Position numbers and translations under genes: made by a program
Shown: positions 32,119-39,746 of the stretch, piece after piece
Layout of the letters: each line of letters begins with the position of its first letter
Numbering within the stretch: position 1 is the first letter of the stretch
Notes under the pieces: generated by a model
The model's input: the letters and a program-made list of their open reading frames with translations, nothing else
Databases searched by the model: none
What the model was told of the DNA's origin: nothing
Origin: Actinomyces sp.
GTDB taxonomy: Bacteria > Actinomycetota > Actinomycetes > Actinomycetales > Actinomycetaceae
Assembly (NCBI RefSeq): GCF_029851875.1
Contig: NZ_JARKVC010000017.1
Span: 1 to 44,782, forward strand
Direction: 5' to 3'
Length of the DNA stretch: 44,782 bases

Positions 32119-35100
32119 ATGGCACGCGACCTGAGCCCCACGGACTGGCCTGCCGAGGTCACTGATGAGCAGATCATCAGCGTCGTCGGTGGGAGGACCT
32201 TCCTGCGCGGCCAGCGTTACGCCGAGGAGGGCTACGTCCTTACGGTCTCGGTGGCAGGGACCAACGGGGAGATCATCTCTGGCAGCGTGCGTGGCTCGAG
32301 GGCACAGGTCTACCAGACCATGGTCTACGCCCCGCAGACCAGCGCGCGCAGCCAGTGGTCGGGGACCTGCACCTGCCCGGTGGGGACCAGCTGCAAGCAC
32401 TGCGTGGCGTTGCTGCTGCGCTCGCGCGCGCTGGCGCTGCGGCTGCAGGATGAGTCCGGCAGCTGGGAGGAGGAGTTGGCCAGCCTGCTCAGGGCTCCTG
32501 CGCGCTCCTGCCGGCGCATGGCGCTGGAGGTGTCCTCGGACTGCTACGGCAGGCTGAACATGGTGCCGCTGGTGGAGGGCAAGCGGGGGTGGAACCGCCA
32601 GGGCGCCTCATGGACGCAGGTGCTGGGCGGGGCCCTGGCCGATGAGGCGGACCCGCAGGTCCTGGAGGTGCTCCATGAGCTTGCGGGTATGTCTCGACGC
32701 AGCTTCTACTACGCCGATGACCGGGTCAGCCTCACCGAGATGCCGGCTCGGGTCTGGCAGGTGCTGCGTCGTGGGACCGAGGCAGGGCTGAGGCTGACCA
32801 CCGCGCAGAAGAACGGGGCCGAGGTCATCATCGCCGCCGGCCTTCAGGCCGGAGCCTCCATCCTGAGGGAGTCCGACGGCGCCGTGCGGATCTCTCCGGC
32901 GCTCGGCACCGAGCACGTGGAGGAGCTGCGGCTGAGCCAGGAGGAGAGGAGGCTGGTGCCGCCGGATGAGCCAGCGGTGGACTTCCAGCCGATCGGGGCT
33001 CCGGCGGTCCACGCCTTCTACGCCTACAAGCCCGGCGGTGAGCTGCTGCTCATGCCGATCGAGCCCGAGCCTTCTGAGGTCGTGACCCGCCTCCTGGCGG
33101 ATCCGGAGTACTGCATCCTCGTCCCGGCGCCGGACGTGCCCCGCTTCGAGGCTGAGCACCTGGAGCAGCTCATGCGGGCCGTCCCTGTGCTGCTGCTTGA
33201 TGAGGGCGTGGCTGTCCCGGAGCCGACCCGGTTGCGTGCCGTGCTCCAGGTGCGCGTCGAGGGCGCGAGCCACGAGGCCTCGACCCGTTGGCTCATGCGC
33301 TATGTCGATGAGGCGGGCACAGTGCGTCGTGAGGTGGTGCTGGGAGACCTGCGGCCCGAGCGCCTTGATGACGGCTTCATGGATGACCCTGCCACGGCCT
33401 GGGTCGGTGACTTGTACGGCCAGGATCCCTGGGTGCCGGGCCTGCCGGAGGAGCCCGGTCTCGGGTGGGTCCCGTCGGCCGATGCCCTGGAGCCGGAGCC
33501 AGTGACGCAGCCTGCGGGGCAGCGGCTGGTGCCGCGTGACCCGCAGGCGGAGCAGCGCCTGGCCTGGGAGGTCTTCAACGCCCTGATGCCCCTGGCTCAT
33601 GATCATGGCGTCCTGTGGCATCGCCAGACGATGCGCGGGATAGCGACGGCGCGCTTCATGACCCGGACGGTGCCGGTCCTGCGGCAGCTGGAGCCTGTGG
33701 AGGTGGAGATCCTGGGGGAGGTTCCGGGCTACCGTGAGGCGGGGGCGGAGCTGGTCGTCGCCACCTGCGTCACCGAGGACGAGGAGCGTCCTGACTGGTT
33801 CTCCCTGCGCGTGCGGATTCGCGTGGGTGAGGAGGAGGTGCCGCTCGAGCGGCTCATCGCCGCGGTGGCTGCGGGAGAGAAGCAGGTGCTCCTGGACTCG
33901 GGCGCATGGGTCGACACTGACCGGCCGGAGGTTCACCGGCTCGCTGCCCTCATGGAGGAGGGTCGGGACCTGGTGGAGCCTCATGCCAAGGACCCGGGCC
34001 AGATGCGGGTGACGCCCTTCCAGGCGGGCTACTACGGTGAGCTGGTCTCACTGGGCGTCGTGGAGGAGTCTGCCACGCGCTGGCAGCAGAGCGTGGACCG
34101 CCTGCTGGGGACGCGGTCGAAGGCTGGGAAGGCGCCGGAGGCTGGATGGGCTGAGAGCGAGCGGCCGCAGGAGGGCGGGGAGAGCCTGGTGGCCTCGGAC
34201 CTGGTGGACGTGGCCCCGCCGCTCGGTCTTCGTGCCGAGCTGCGTGCGTACCAGCTGGAGGGCTATCGCTGGCTGCACCTGCTGCGAGGAGCGGGGCTCG
34301 GCGGTGTGCTCGCCGATGACATGGGGCTGGGCAAGACCGTCCAGGTCCTTGCCGAGATCCAGAAGATGGCGGAGGAGCCGGGTGGGCTCACGGCGCCGGT
34401 GCTCGTCGTCGCCCCGACCTCCGTCATCGGAGCCTGGGCGGAGCAGGCGCAGCGGTTCTGCCCGGGCTTGCGTGTGCGCGAGGTGCGGTGCACCTCAGCC
34501 AAGCGTGGCACCTCCATGGCTCAGGAGGCGGCGCAGGCAGACGTCCTTCTCACCAGCTACACCCTCATGCGGCTCGATGAGGAGGACCTGACGCAGGTCG
34601 AGTGGTCGTGGATCGTGCTGGACGAGGCCCAGTTCATCAAGAACCACACCTCGGCTACCTACAAGGCGGCGCGTCGGCTACGGGCTCCCTCGACCCTCGC
34701 GATCACCGGCACCCCGCTGGAGAACTCGCTCATGGACCTGTGGAGCCTGCTCAGCGTCAGCGCACCCGGGCTGCTCCCGGGACCGGAGCGGTTCAAGGAG
34801 CTCTACAAGCGCCCGATCGACCGCGGCGGGCAGCTGGGGCGCGACAGGCTCCAGGCCCTGCGAAGCCGGATGCATCCCTTCATGCTGCGTCGCACCAAGG
34901 AGGAGGTGGCCCACGACCTTCCGGACAAGAGCGAGCAGGTCCTGCGCGTCGAGCTCAGCCCCTCCCACCGCCGCGCCTACGAGGCCCGCCTCATCCGTGA
35001 GCGCCAGAAGGTGATGGGGCTGCTGGCTGATGACACCGCACAGGCTCGCTTCTCGGCCCTGAGGTCGCTGACCATCCTGCGCCAGATGGCACTGGATCCT

Positions 35101-35811
35101 GCGCTGGTGCCGGCCACGGAGGAGGACGGGCAGGAGGAGGCCGCGCAGGCGGGCGGCAGCCAGGTCGATGACGAGCGGCTGCCGAAGGATGCTGTGCAGA
35201 CGGCCACCGGGCGCGAGAGGGCAGCGCGCAAGGGTGGACGCAGGCCCAGGCCGAGCGCCAAGGTGGAGCTGCTGCGTGACACCCTCCTGCCGATCGTGGC
35301 AGAAGGGCATCGGGCACTGGTCTTCAGCCAGTTCACTCGCTACCTCACCTCAGTGCGCGAGGAGCTGGAGGCAGCGGGGCTGCGCACCCTCTACCTGGAC
35401 GGTGGTACGAGAGACCGGCAGGGGGTCCTGGCTCAGTTCCGTGACGGCCAGGCTGACGTCTTCCTCATCTCTCTCAAAGCCGGAGGATTCGGACTGACCC
35501 TCACCGAGGCGGACTACGTCTTCCTCCTGGACCCGTGGTGGAACCCGCAGGCCGAGGAGCAGGCGGTGGACCGGGTCCACCGCATCGGTCAGGACAAGCC
35601 CGTCATGGTCTACCGGATGGTGGCGGCAGACACGATCGAGGACAAGGTCATGGCCCTGAAGGAGAAGAAGGCCGCTCTGTTCGCCAAGGTTGTTGAGGGC
35701 CCGGCGGGCTTCGGGCCCGGTGAGGGTGGCCAGGGTGACGGGGCAGGAAGCGGGACCGGCGTGAGCCGGGCACGTCTGACTGCCCAGGAGATTCGCGCGC
35801 TGCTCAGCTGA
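32119..35811 (+). CDS. SWIM zinc-finger SNF2-family helicase
   Basis: A 1230-residue DNA-dependent ATPase. An N-terminal SWIM zinc finger, CTCPVGTSCKH (C84, C86, C92, H94), precedes about 600 residues of bacterial SNF2-associated sequence. The SNF2 motor begins near residue 705 (LRAYQLEGYRWLHLL), with Walker A DDMGLGKT near 733, motif II DEAQ at 835-838, motif III TGTPLENS, and the C-terminal helicase half with VFSQFTRYL, FLISLKAGGFGLTLTEAD and DPWWNPQAEEQAVDRVHRIGQ. The helicase lobe carries an inserted polar segment (about 995-1040, EEDGQEEAAQAGG). Such proteins are thought to remodel protein-DNA complexes during transcription or repair. Leaderless start from TAGTCT. Confidence 0.92.
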   Translation: MARDLSPTDWPAEVTDEQIISVVGGRTFLRGQRYAEEGYVLTVSVAGTNGEIISGSVRGSRAQVYQTMVYAPQTSARSQWSGTCTCPVGTSCKHCVALLLRSRALALRLQDESGSWEEELASLLRAPARSCRRMALEVSSDCYGRLNMVPLVEGKRGWNRQGASWTQVLGGALADEADPQVLEVLHELAGMSRRSFYYADDRVSLTEMPARVWQVLRRGTEAGLRLTTAQKNGAEVIIAAGLQAGASILRESDGAVRISPALGTEHVEELRLSQEERRLVPPDEPAVDFQPIGAPAVHAFYAYKPGGELLLMPIEPEPSEVVTRLLADPEYCILVPAPDVPRFEAEHLEQLMRAVPVLLLDEGVAVPEPTRLRAVLQVRVEGASHEASTRWLMRYVDEAGTVRREVVLGDLRPERLDDGFMDDPATAWVGDLYGQDPWVPGLPEEPGLGWVPSADALEPEPVTQPAGQRLVPRDPQAEQRLAWEVFNALMPLAHDHGVLWHRQTMRGIATARFMTRTVPVLRQLEPVEVEILGEVPGYREAGAELVVATCVTEDEERPDWFSLRVRIRVGEEEVPLERLIAAVAAGEKQVLLDSGAWVDTDRPEVHRLAALMEEGRDLVEPHAKDPGQMRVTPFQAGYYGELVSLGVVEESATRWQQSVDRLLGTRSKAGKAPEAGWAESERPQEGGESLVASDLVDVAPPLGLRAELRAYQLEGYRWLHLLRGAGLGGVLADDMGLGKTVQVLAEIQKMAEEPGGLTAPVLVVAPTSVIGAWAEQAQRFCPGLRVREVRCTSAKRGTSMAQEAAQADVLLTSYTLMRLDEEDLTQVEWSWIVLDEAQFIKNHTSATYKAARRLRAPSTLAITGTPLENSLMDLWSLLSVSAPGLLPGPERFKELYKRPIDRGGQLGRDRLQALRSRMHPFMLRRTKEEVAHDLPDKSEQVLRVELSPSHRRAYEARLIRERQKVMGLLADDTAQARFSALRSLTILRQMALDPALVPATEEDGQEEAAQAGGSQVDDERLPKDAVQTATGRERAARKGGRRPRPSAKVELLRDTLLPIVAEGHRALVFSQFTRYLTSVREELEAAGLRTLYLDGGTRDRQGVLAQFRDGQADVFLISLKAGGFGLTLTEADYVFLLDPWWNPQAEEQAVDRVHRIGQDKPVMVYRMVAADTIEDKVMALKEKKAALFAKVVEGPAGFGPGEGGQGDGAGSGTGVSRARLTAQEIRALLS

Positions 35812-35859
35812 CGCAGTGCCCGGGCTCCACAGGCAGGCCCCGTGACACCCTCGTCCACA

Positions 35860-35874
35860 GGGCTCGACGAGCCC
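35860..35874. terminator. Hairpin after the SNF2 gene
   Basis: GGGCTCG (35860-35866) and CGAGCCC (35868-35874) are complementary around one base, realistically a 5-bp stem with a 5-base loop. Possible terminator; no T-tract. Confidence 0.35.
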
Positions 35875-35890
35875 AGGTGCGTGCGAGAGG

Positions 35891-35930
35891 CAGCCTCCTT
35901 CAGGCTGGTGCATGCGGACGAAGCGTCCGC
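35891..35930 (+). promoter_or_regulatory. Two hairpins in the leader of the pilin-like genes
   Basis: CAGCCT (35891-35896) pairs with AGGCTG (35902-35907), and GCGGACG (35914-35920) pairs with CGTCCGC (35924-35930) around a 3-base loop. Both precede the GGGAGGA ribosome-binding site of the DUF4244 gene. Role unknown. Confidence 0.4.
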
Positions 35931-35951
35931 GCACACCTGAGGGAGGACACC

Positions 35952-36251
35952 ATGCACAGCACCATCATTCGAACGATGACCCGCGCACTGAGCCTGCGCT
36001 GGTCGCTGGGAGGACAAGCGGCGTCCGGACGCGCTGCCTTGAGCCGAACCGCCTCGCTTCCCACCGCCTCGTGCGAAGCCGGCGCCGCTGAGAGCGACCC
36101 GGGAAACGAGGCCGGCATGGCCACGGCCGAGTACGCCATCGGCACCCTGGCTGCCGCCGCCTTTGCCGGGCTCCTGCTCGCCATCATGCGTTCAGGCTCC
36201 CTGCGAGGAGTCCTGCAGGGTCTCATTGAGTCGGCTCTGTCCGTGGGATGA
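35952..36251 (+). CDS. DUF4244 / Flp-pilin-like small protein
   Basis: A 99-residue protein with a polar 55-residue leader, then GMATAEYAIGTLAAAAFAGLLLAI. This is the G-M-x-T-x-E-Y class III prepilin-type cleavage context followed by a hydrophobic helix. That pattern is typical of DUF4244/Flp-like pilins, which are cut after the Gly by a TadV/PilD-type peptidase and assembled in the membrane. ATG 35952 has GGGAGGA 4 bases upstream. It is the first of three tightly spaced genes with TadE-type proteins. The secretion ATPase and TadB/C genes that normally precede it are not present upstream, where the SNF2 gene lies instead. Confidence 0.78.
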   Translation: MHSTIIRTMTRALSLRWSLGGQAASGRAALSRTASLPTASCEAGAAESDPGNEAGMATAEYAIGTLAAAAFAGLLLAIMRSGSLRGVLQGLIESALSVG

Positions 36252-36258
36252 GGCCGTC

Positions 36259-36630
36259 ATGCGACGACGACGTCGGGCGAGCACACGCCCTGCCCCAGGC
36301 GGCAGCGAGAGCGGCATGGTGACGGCGGAGACCGCGGTGGTCCTGCCATCGGTCATCGTCGTGCTGGCGCTCGTGCTGTCAGCCGTCAGTGCCGGGGCTA
36401 CTGCGCTCAGGGTGACTGACGCCGCCCGGGCCGCGGCCCGGGCGGCGGCGCTGGGCCGAAGCGACCTCGACGCCGTCGTCGCGGCGGCTGCGGGACACGC
36501 CAGCCTTGCCGTCGAGCGTGGTGAGCTGACCTGTGTCACGGTCTCTCGGCCGGTTCCCGGTCCGATGGGTGGACTCGGGGTCACAGCGCGCAGCCGGGCG
36601 TGCGCCTGGACCGAGCCGGAGGAGCCATGA
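36259..36630 (+). CDS. TadE-family pilus minor-subunit-like protein
   Basis: A 123-residue protein. A basic, disordered N-terminus (MRRRRRASTRPAPGG) is followed by SGMVTAETAVVLPSVIVVLALVLSAV, the TadE pattern of a conserved Glu inside the start of a single membrane helix. The rest is external and contains two cysteines (CVTVSRP and RACAW) that could form a disulfide. It begins 7 bases after the DUF4244 stop and overlaps the next gene by ATGA, so the three are co-translated. Confidence 0.82.
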   Translation: MRRRRRASTRPAPGGSESGMVTAETAVVLPSVIVVLALVLSAVSAGATALRVTDAARAAARAAALGRSDLDAVVAAAAGHASLAVERGELTCVTVSRPVPGPMGGLGVTARSRACAWTEPEEP

Positions 36631-37016
36631 GGCCCACAGGCGGCCTGCGTACGGGTGCGGCCAGCGAGAGCGGATCGGGAACCGTCCTGGCCCTGGGTGT
36701 CATCGCGGTGCTGCTCGCGCTCGCGGTCGGCCTGACGGGGCTCGTCCAGGCGCAGGCCGCGGCTGGGAGGGCCCGCCTGGCCGCGGACCTGGCCGCCCTG
36801 GGCGGGGCGACGGCACTGTCCTCGATCCTGGCTCCGGCCGATCCCTGCACGGTGGCTCACCAGGTGGCCGGAGCCAACGGGGCGCAGGTGGAGTCCTGTC
36901 AGATCGAGGGGGAGGACGTCGTCGTCCAGGTCAGTGTGAGCACGAGCGTGCTGGGCCTGCCTCGCTCCGCGCGCGGTGCGGCTCGTGCCGGCCCGGTCCA
37001 GGCCATCGGTCCGTGA
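36627..37016 (+). CDS. Helicase/secretion-neighbourhood TadE-like protein
   Basis: A 129-residue protein with a single membrane helix after GSGTVLALGVIAVLLALAVGL and an external domain with a cysteine pair (PADPCTVAHQ; VESCQIEG). This is the small TadE-like protein regularly found beside the Flp/Tad genes and a DECH-box helicase in actinobacteria. That helicase lies directly downstream here in convergent orientation, 11 bases away. ATGA overlap with the preceding TadE gene. Function is unknown beyond a likely pilus or secretion role. Confidence 0.8.
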   Translation: MRPTGGLRTGAASESGSGTVLALGVIAVLLALAVGLTGLVQAQAAAGRARLAADLAALGGATALSSILAPADPCTVAHQVAGANGAQVESCQIEGEDVVVQVSVSTSVLGLPRSARGAARAGPVQAIGP

Positions 37017-37027
37017 GTGAGAGCCGC

Positions 37028-39628
37028 TCAGCCTGCCAGCGGCTGGGAGGGCGCGGCTGCCAGGAGCAGGCGCAGCACGGTCATCGCCCCGGCCTTGTCC
37101 AGGGGCTCGTTGTTGTTGCCGCACTTGGGCGACTGCACGCAGGAGGGACAGCCCGCCGCGCACCCGCACTGCTCGATGACGGCGAGCGTGGCCTCCAGCC
37201 AGCGCCGTCCAGCCCGGTAACCGCGCTCGGCGAATCCGGCGCCACCTGCCTGGCCGTCATGGACAAAGACCGTGGGGCTCATGGTCTGGGGGTGCAGGGC
37301 GGTCGACAGGCCGCCGATGTCCCAACGATCACATGTGGCCAGCAGCGGAAGCATGCCGATCGAGGCGTGCTCGGCCGCGTGCAGCGCGCCGGGCAGGTCC
37401 GCGCTGGTCAGGCCAGCCGCCTGCGTGACCTCGACGGGCACGCTCCACCACACCGCTGCGGTGGGCAGCACGTGCTCAGGCATGGACAGCGGGTGCTGGG
37501 AGACCACCTCCATGCCAGGCAGCGCGTGCTTGGTGTAACCGACGACCTGGCTCGTGACCTCCACGGATCCGAAGGACCACGTGATGCCCTGCTCCCAGTC
37601 CTGCCGCTCGCGCTCGGCGATGATGCGGACGGAGGAGGACTCCTTGGCCCTCGTGCGGTAGCCCACCGCCGCCTTCCGGGTGACGAGGGCCGCCTCCTGG
37701 CTCAGCTCCTTGACGACGTAGGTGCGGCCCTGGTGGACGTAGACCGCCCCCTCGTGGACGGTGGAGTCGGCTGAGGCTCCCGGAACCGTGCCCACCACGG
37801 CCCCGGTGGACGCGTCCACCACCGGCACGTCCGGCGGACCGTCTGCGCGCAGGGAGGTCAGGTCCTGGGCCCGTCCCGGAAGGTTCGTGTTCCAGAACCA
37901 GCCGCTGGGACGACGTCGCAGCGCGCCCCGGGCGGCCAGGTCCTCCAGGAAGGCCTCGTCGCTGAGGCCGAAGAGCTCCAGATCCTCCTCGCGCAGCGGC
38001 GACTCCGAGGCGGCGGCGCACAGGTGCGGCGCCAGGACGTAGGGGTTGGCCGGGTCGAAGACGGTGGCTTCGGGAGCGGCGAAGACCTCCTCAGGGTGGT
38101 GCACCAGGTAGGCGTCCAGCGGGTTGTCACTGGCGATGAGCACCGCCAGGCCCCTGCCTCCGGCCCGTCCGGCCCGCCCAGCCTGCTGCCCCAGGCTCAC
38201 CCTGGTGCCGGGCCAGCCGGCGATGATGACGGCGTCCAGGCCGGTGACGTCGATACCCAGCTCCAGGGCGTTGGTCGTGGCCAGGGCGCGCAGGCGTCCC
38301 CGCCGTAGGTCCGCTTCCAGCTGGCGGCGCTCCTCGGGCAGGTAGCCGCCGCGGTAGGCGCGCACTGTGCCCACGAGCTCGGGCAGGGACAGCCCCAGGG
38401 TGTGACGGGCGTGCTCGGCGACGATCTCGGCGCTGCGGCGGGAGCGGACGAAGACCAGCGCCCGGGCGCCCACGCTCATGAGGTCGACGAGCAGCTCGGC
38501 CGCCTCCACCACGGCCGAGCGGCGTGCCGAGGGGTCCTCGGTAGGGTCGCCGGTGTCCGGGCCAGCGGTCGGGGTATCGGCGTCCTGGGCCGGTGCTGAG
38601 GAGGACCTCTCCCAGACTGACCACGGGTCCCTCAGGGCTGGCTGCCACAGGGCGAGGACCCGCTGCCCGGCCGGGGCGGTGTCTTGCGTGACGGCAGTGA
38701 CTGCCGAGGGCGGCACGCCGATGAGACGGGCTGCTGTCAGCGCGGGCTCAGCAGCCGTGGCCGAGGCGCACAGGACCACGGGGCCGGGGTCCTCGGGGCG
38801 CAGCCGGCGGACCAGCCGCAGCAGCCTGCGCAGCACCAGGGACACGTGGGCACCTAGCAGACCCCGGTAGGCGTGGCACTCGTCGACGACGACGTAGCGC
38901 AGGGACCGCAGGAACCTCGTCCAGCGCTCGTGGCCGGGTAGGAGGGAGAAGTGCAGGAAGTCGGGGTTGGTGAGGACCACGTCGGCGTGGGCACGGGCCC
39001 AGTCGCGCTCAGGCAGCGGGGTGTCACCGTCACAGGTAGCGATCCGCACCGTGCGCAGGGGGCGGTGGGAGGAGACGAGGGCAGCGTGGGTGACGGAGTC
39101 GGCCAGTGGGGAGCCGGGCGACGGCGAGCGTCCGGACGGCTGTGCTGCGCCGTCGTGCCTGGCGGATCGCTGAACCGCCTCCAGCTCGGTGACCAGTCGC
39201 GTGAGTGCGGCCTCCTGGTCGGCGGACAGCGCCTTCGTGGGGGACAGGTAGAGCACGCTGGGGCGGCGGCCGTAGGCGGAGATCCGTGAGCGCTCGCCAG
39301 CGTCCGTCTGCTGGCTGGCCAGGATGTCCGACAGAGCTGGTAGCCAGGCGGCGAGGGACTTGCCGGAGCCGGTCCCGGTGGCGATAACGGTGTGCTGGCC
39401 GGCGTGCAGGGACTCAGCGGCCTGCTGCTGGTGGGCCCACGGTGCGCTGACACCGAGGCGCTGGTAGGCGGCTACGAGGTCCGGGTCGGCCCAGTCGGGC
39501 CAGCGTCCGTGGCGTCCGGGCCTCGCGGGAGTGCGCCGGAGGTGGATGAGCCTGCCGTCGCGACCGCCGACCATCTCCAGGACCTCGGTGAGGTCGCGCG
39601 AGGGGGCGTGTGGGAGCGGGGCGGTCAC
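37028..39628 (-). CDS. DECH-box helicase of the Tad neighbourhood (DUF1998/MrfA-like)
   Basis: An 866-residue superfamily 2 helicase. Walker A is ATGTGSGKS (residues 83-91), motif II DECH is at 249-252, and the C-terminal helicase motifs include ATTNALELGIDVTGLDAVI and GQQAGRAGRAG. The C-terminal DUF1998-type region ends with a four-cysteine cluster, CGCAAGCPSCVQSPKCGN, probably a metal site as in MrfA repair helicases. The start is GTG at 39628; there is no clear ribosome-binding site, and CACTGT lies five bases upstream, so leaderless expression is possible but less clear than elsewhere. Its place beside TadE-like genes is a recurring actinobacterial arrangement whose meaning is not understood. 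Confidence 0.9.
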   Translation of the reverse strand: MTAPLPHAPSRDLTEVLEMVGGRDGRLIHLRRTPARPGRHGRWPDWADPDLVAAYQRLGVSAPWAHQQQAAESLHAGQHTVIATGTGSGKSLAAWLPALSDILASQQTDAGERSRISAYGRRPSVLYLSPTKALSADQEAALTRLVTELEAVQRSARHDGAAQPSGRSPSPGSPLADSVTHAALVSSHRPLRTVRIATCDGDTPLPERDWARAHADVVLTNPDFLHFSLLPGHERWTRFLRSLRYVVVDECHAYRGLLGAHVSLVLRRLLRLVRRLRPEDPGPVVLCASATAAEPALTAARLIGVPPSAVTAVTQDTAPAGQRVLALWQPALRDPWSVWERSSSAPAQDADTPTAGPDTGDPTEDPSARRSAVVEAAELLVDLMSVGARALVFVRSRRSAEIVAEHARHTLGLSLPELVGTVRAYRGGYLPEERRQLEADLRRGRLRALATTNALELGIDVTGLDAVIIAGWPGTRVSLGQQAGRAGRAGGRGLAVLIASDNPLDAYLVHHPEEVFAAPEATVFDPANPYVLAPHLCAAASESPLREEDLELFGLSDEAFLEDLAARGALRRRPSGWFWNTNLPGRAQDLTSLRADGPPDVPVVDASTGAVVGTVPGASADSTVHEGAVYVHQGRTYVVKELSQEAALVTRKAAVGYRTRAKESSSVRIIAERERQDWEQGITWSFGSVEVTSQVVGYTKHALPGMEVVSQHPLSMPEHVLPTAAVWWSVPVEVTQAAGLTSADLPGALHAAEHASIGMLPLLATCDRWDIGGLSTALHPQTMSPTVFVHDGQAGGAGFAERGYRAGRRWLEATLAVIEQCGCAAGCPSCVQSPKCGNNNEPLDKAGAMTVLRLLLAAAPSQPLAG

Positions 39629-39675
39629 GCAGGACAGTGTGCCCCACTGCCTCGTGTCGTCGTCTGTTCACATGT

Positions 39676-39681
39676 TATGTT
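39676..39681 (+). promoter_or_regulatory. Putative -10 element of the hexosaminidase gene
   Basis: TATGTT lies in an unusually AT-rich patch (CATGTTATGTTAAGG) within the 118-bp divergent region. Transcription would start about 60 bases before the ATG. No good -35 is visible. Confidence 0.4.
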
Positions 39682-39746
39682 AAGGAAACCACCAGCAAGA
39701 GAACGATGGCGTTCGGTGCGTAGGACATAGGAGTCGAGGAGCATCA

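Noticed and set aside
32608..33984. A 458-codon minus-strand frame inside the SNF2 gene
   Set aside because: It is an antisense shadow of a conserved helicase with no start signal and no recognisable motif.
39628..39640. Leaderless promoter for the DECH helicase
   Set aside because: CACTGT at five bases from the GTG breaks the TANNNT rule and the six-base spacing, so it was not listed with the other leaderless genes.
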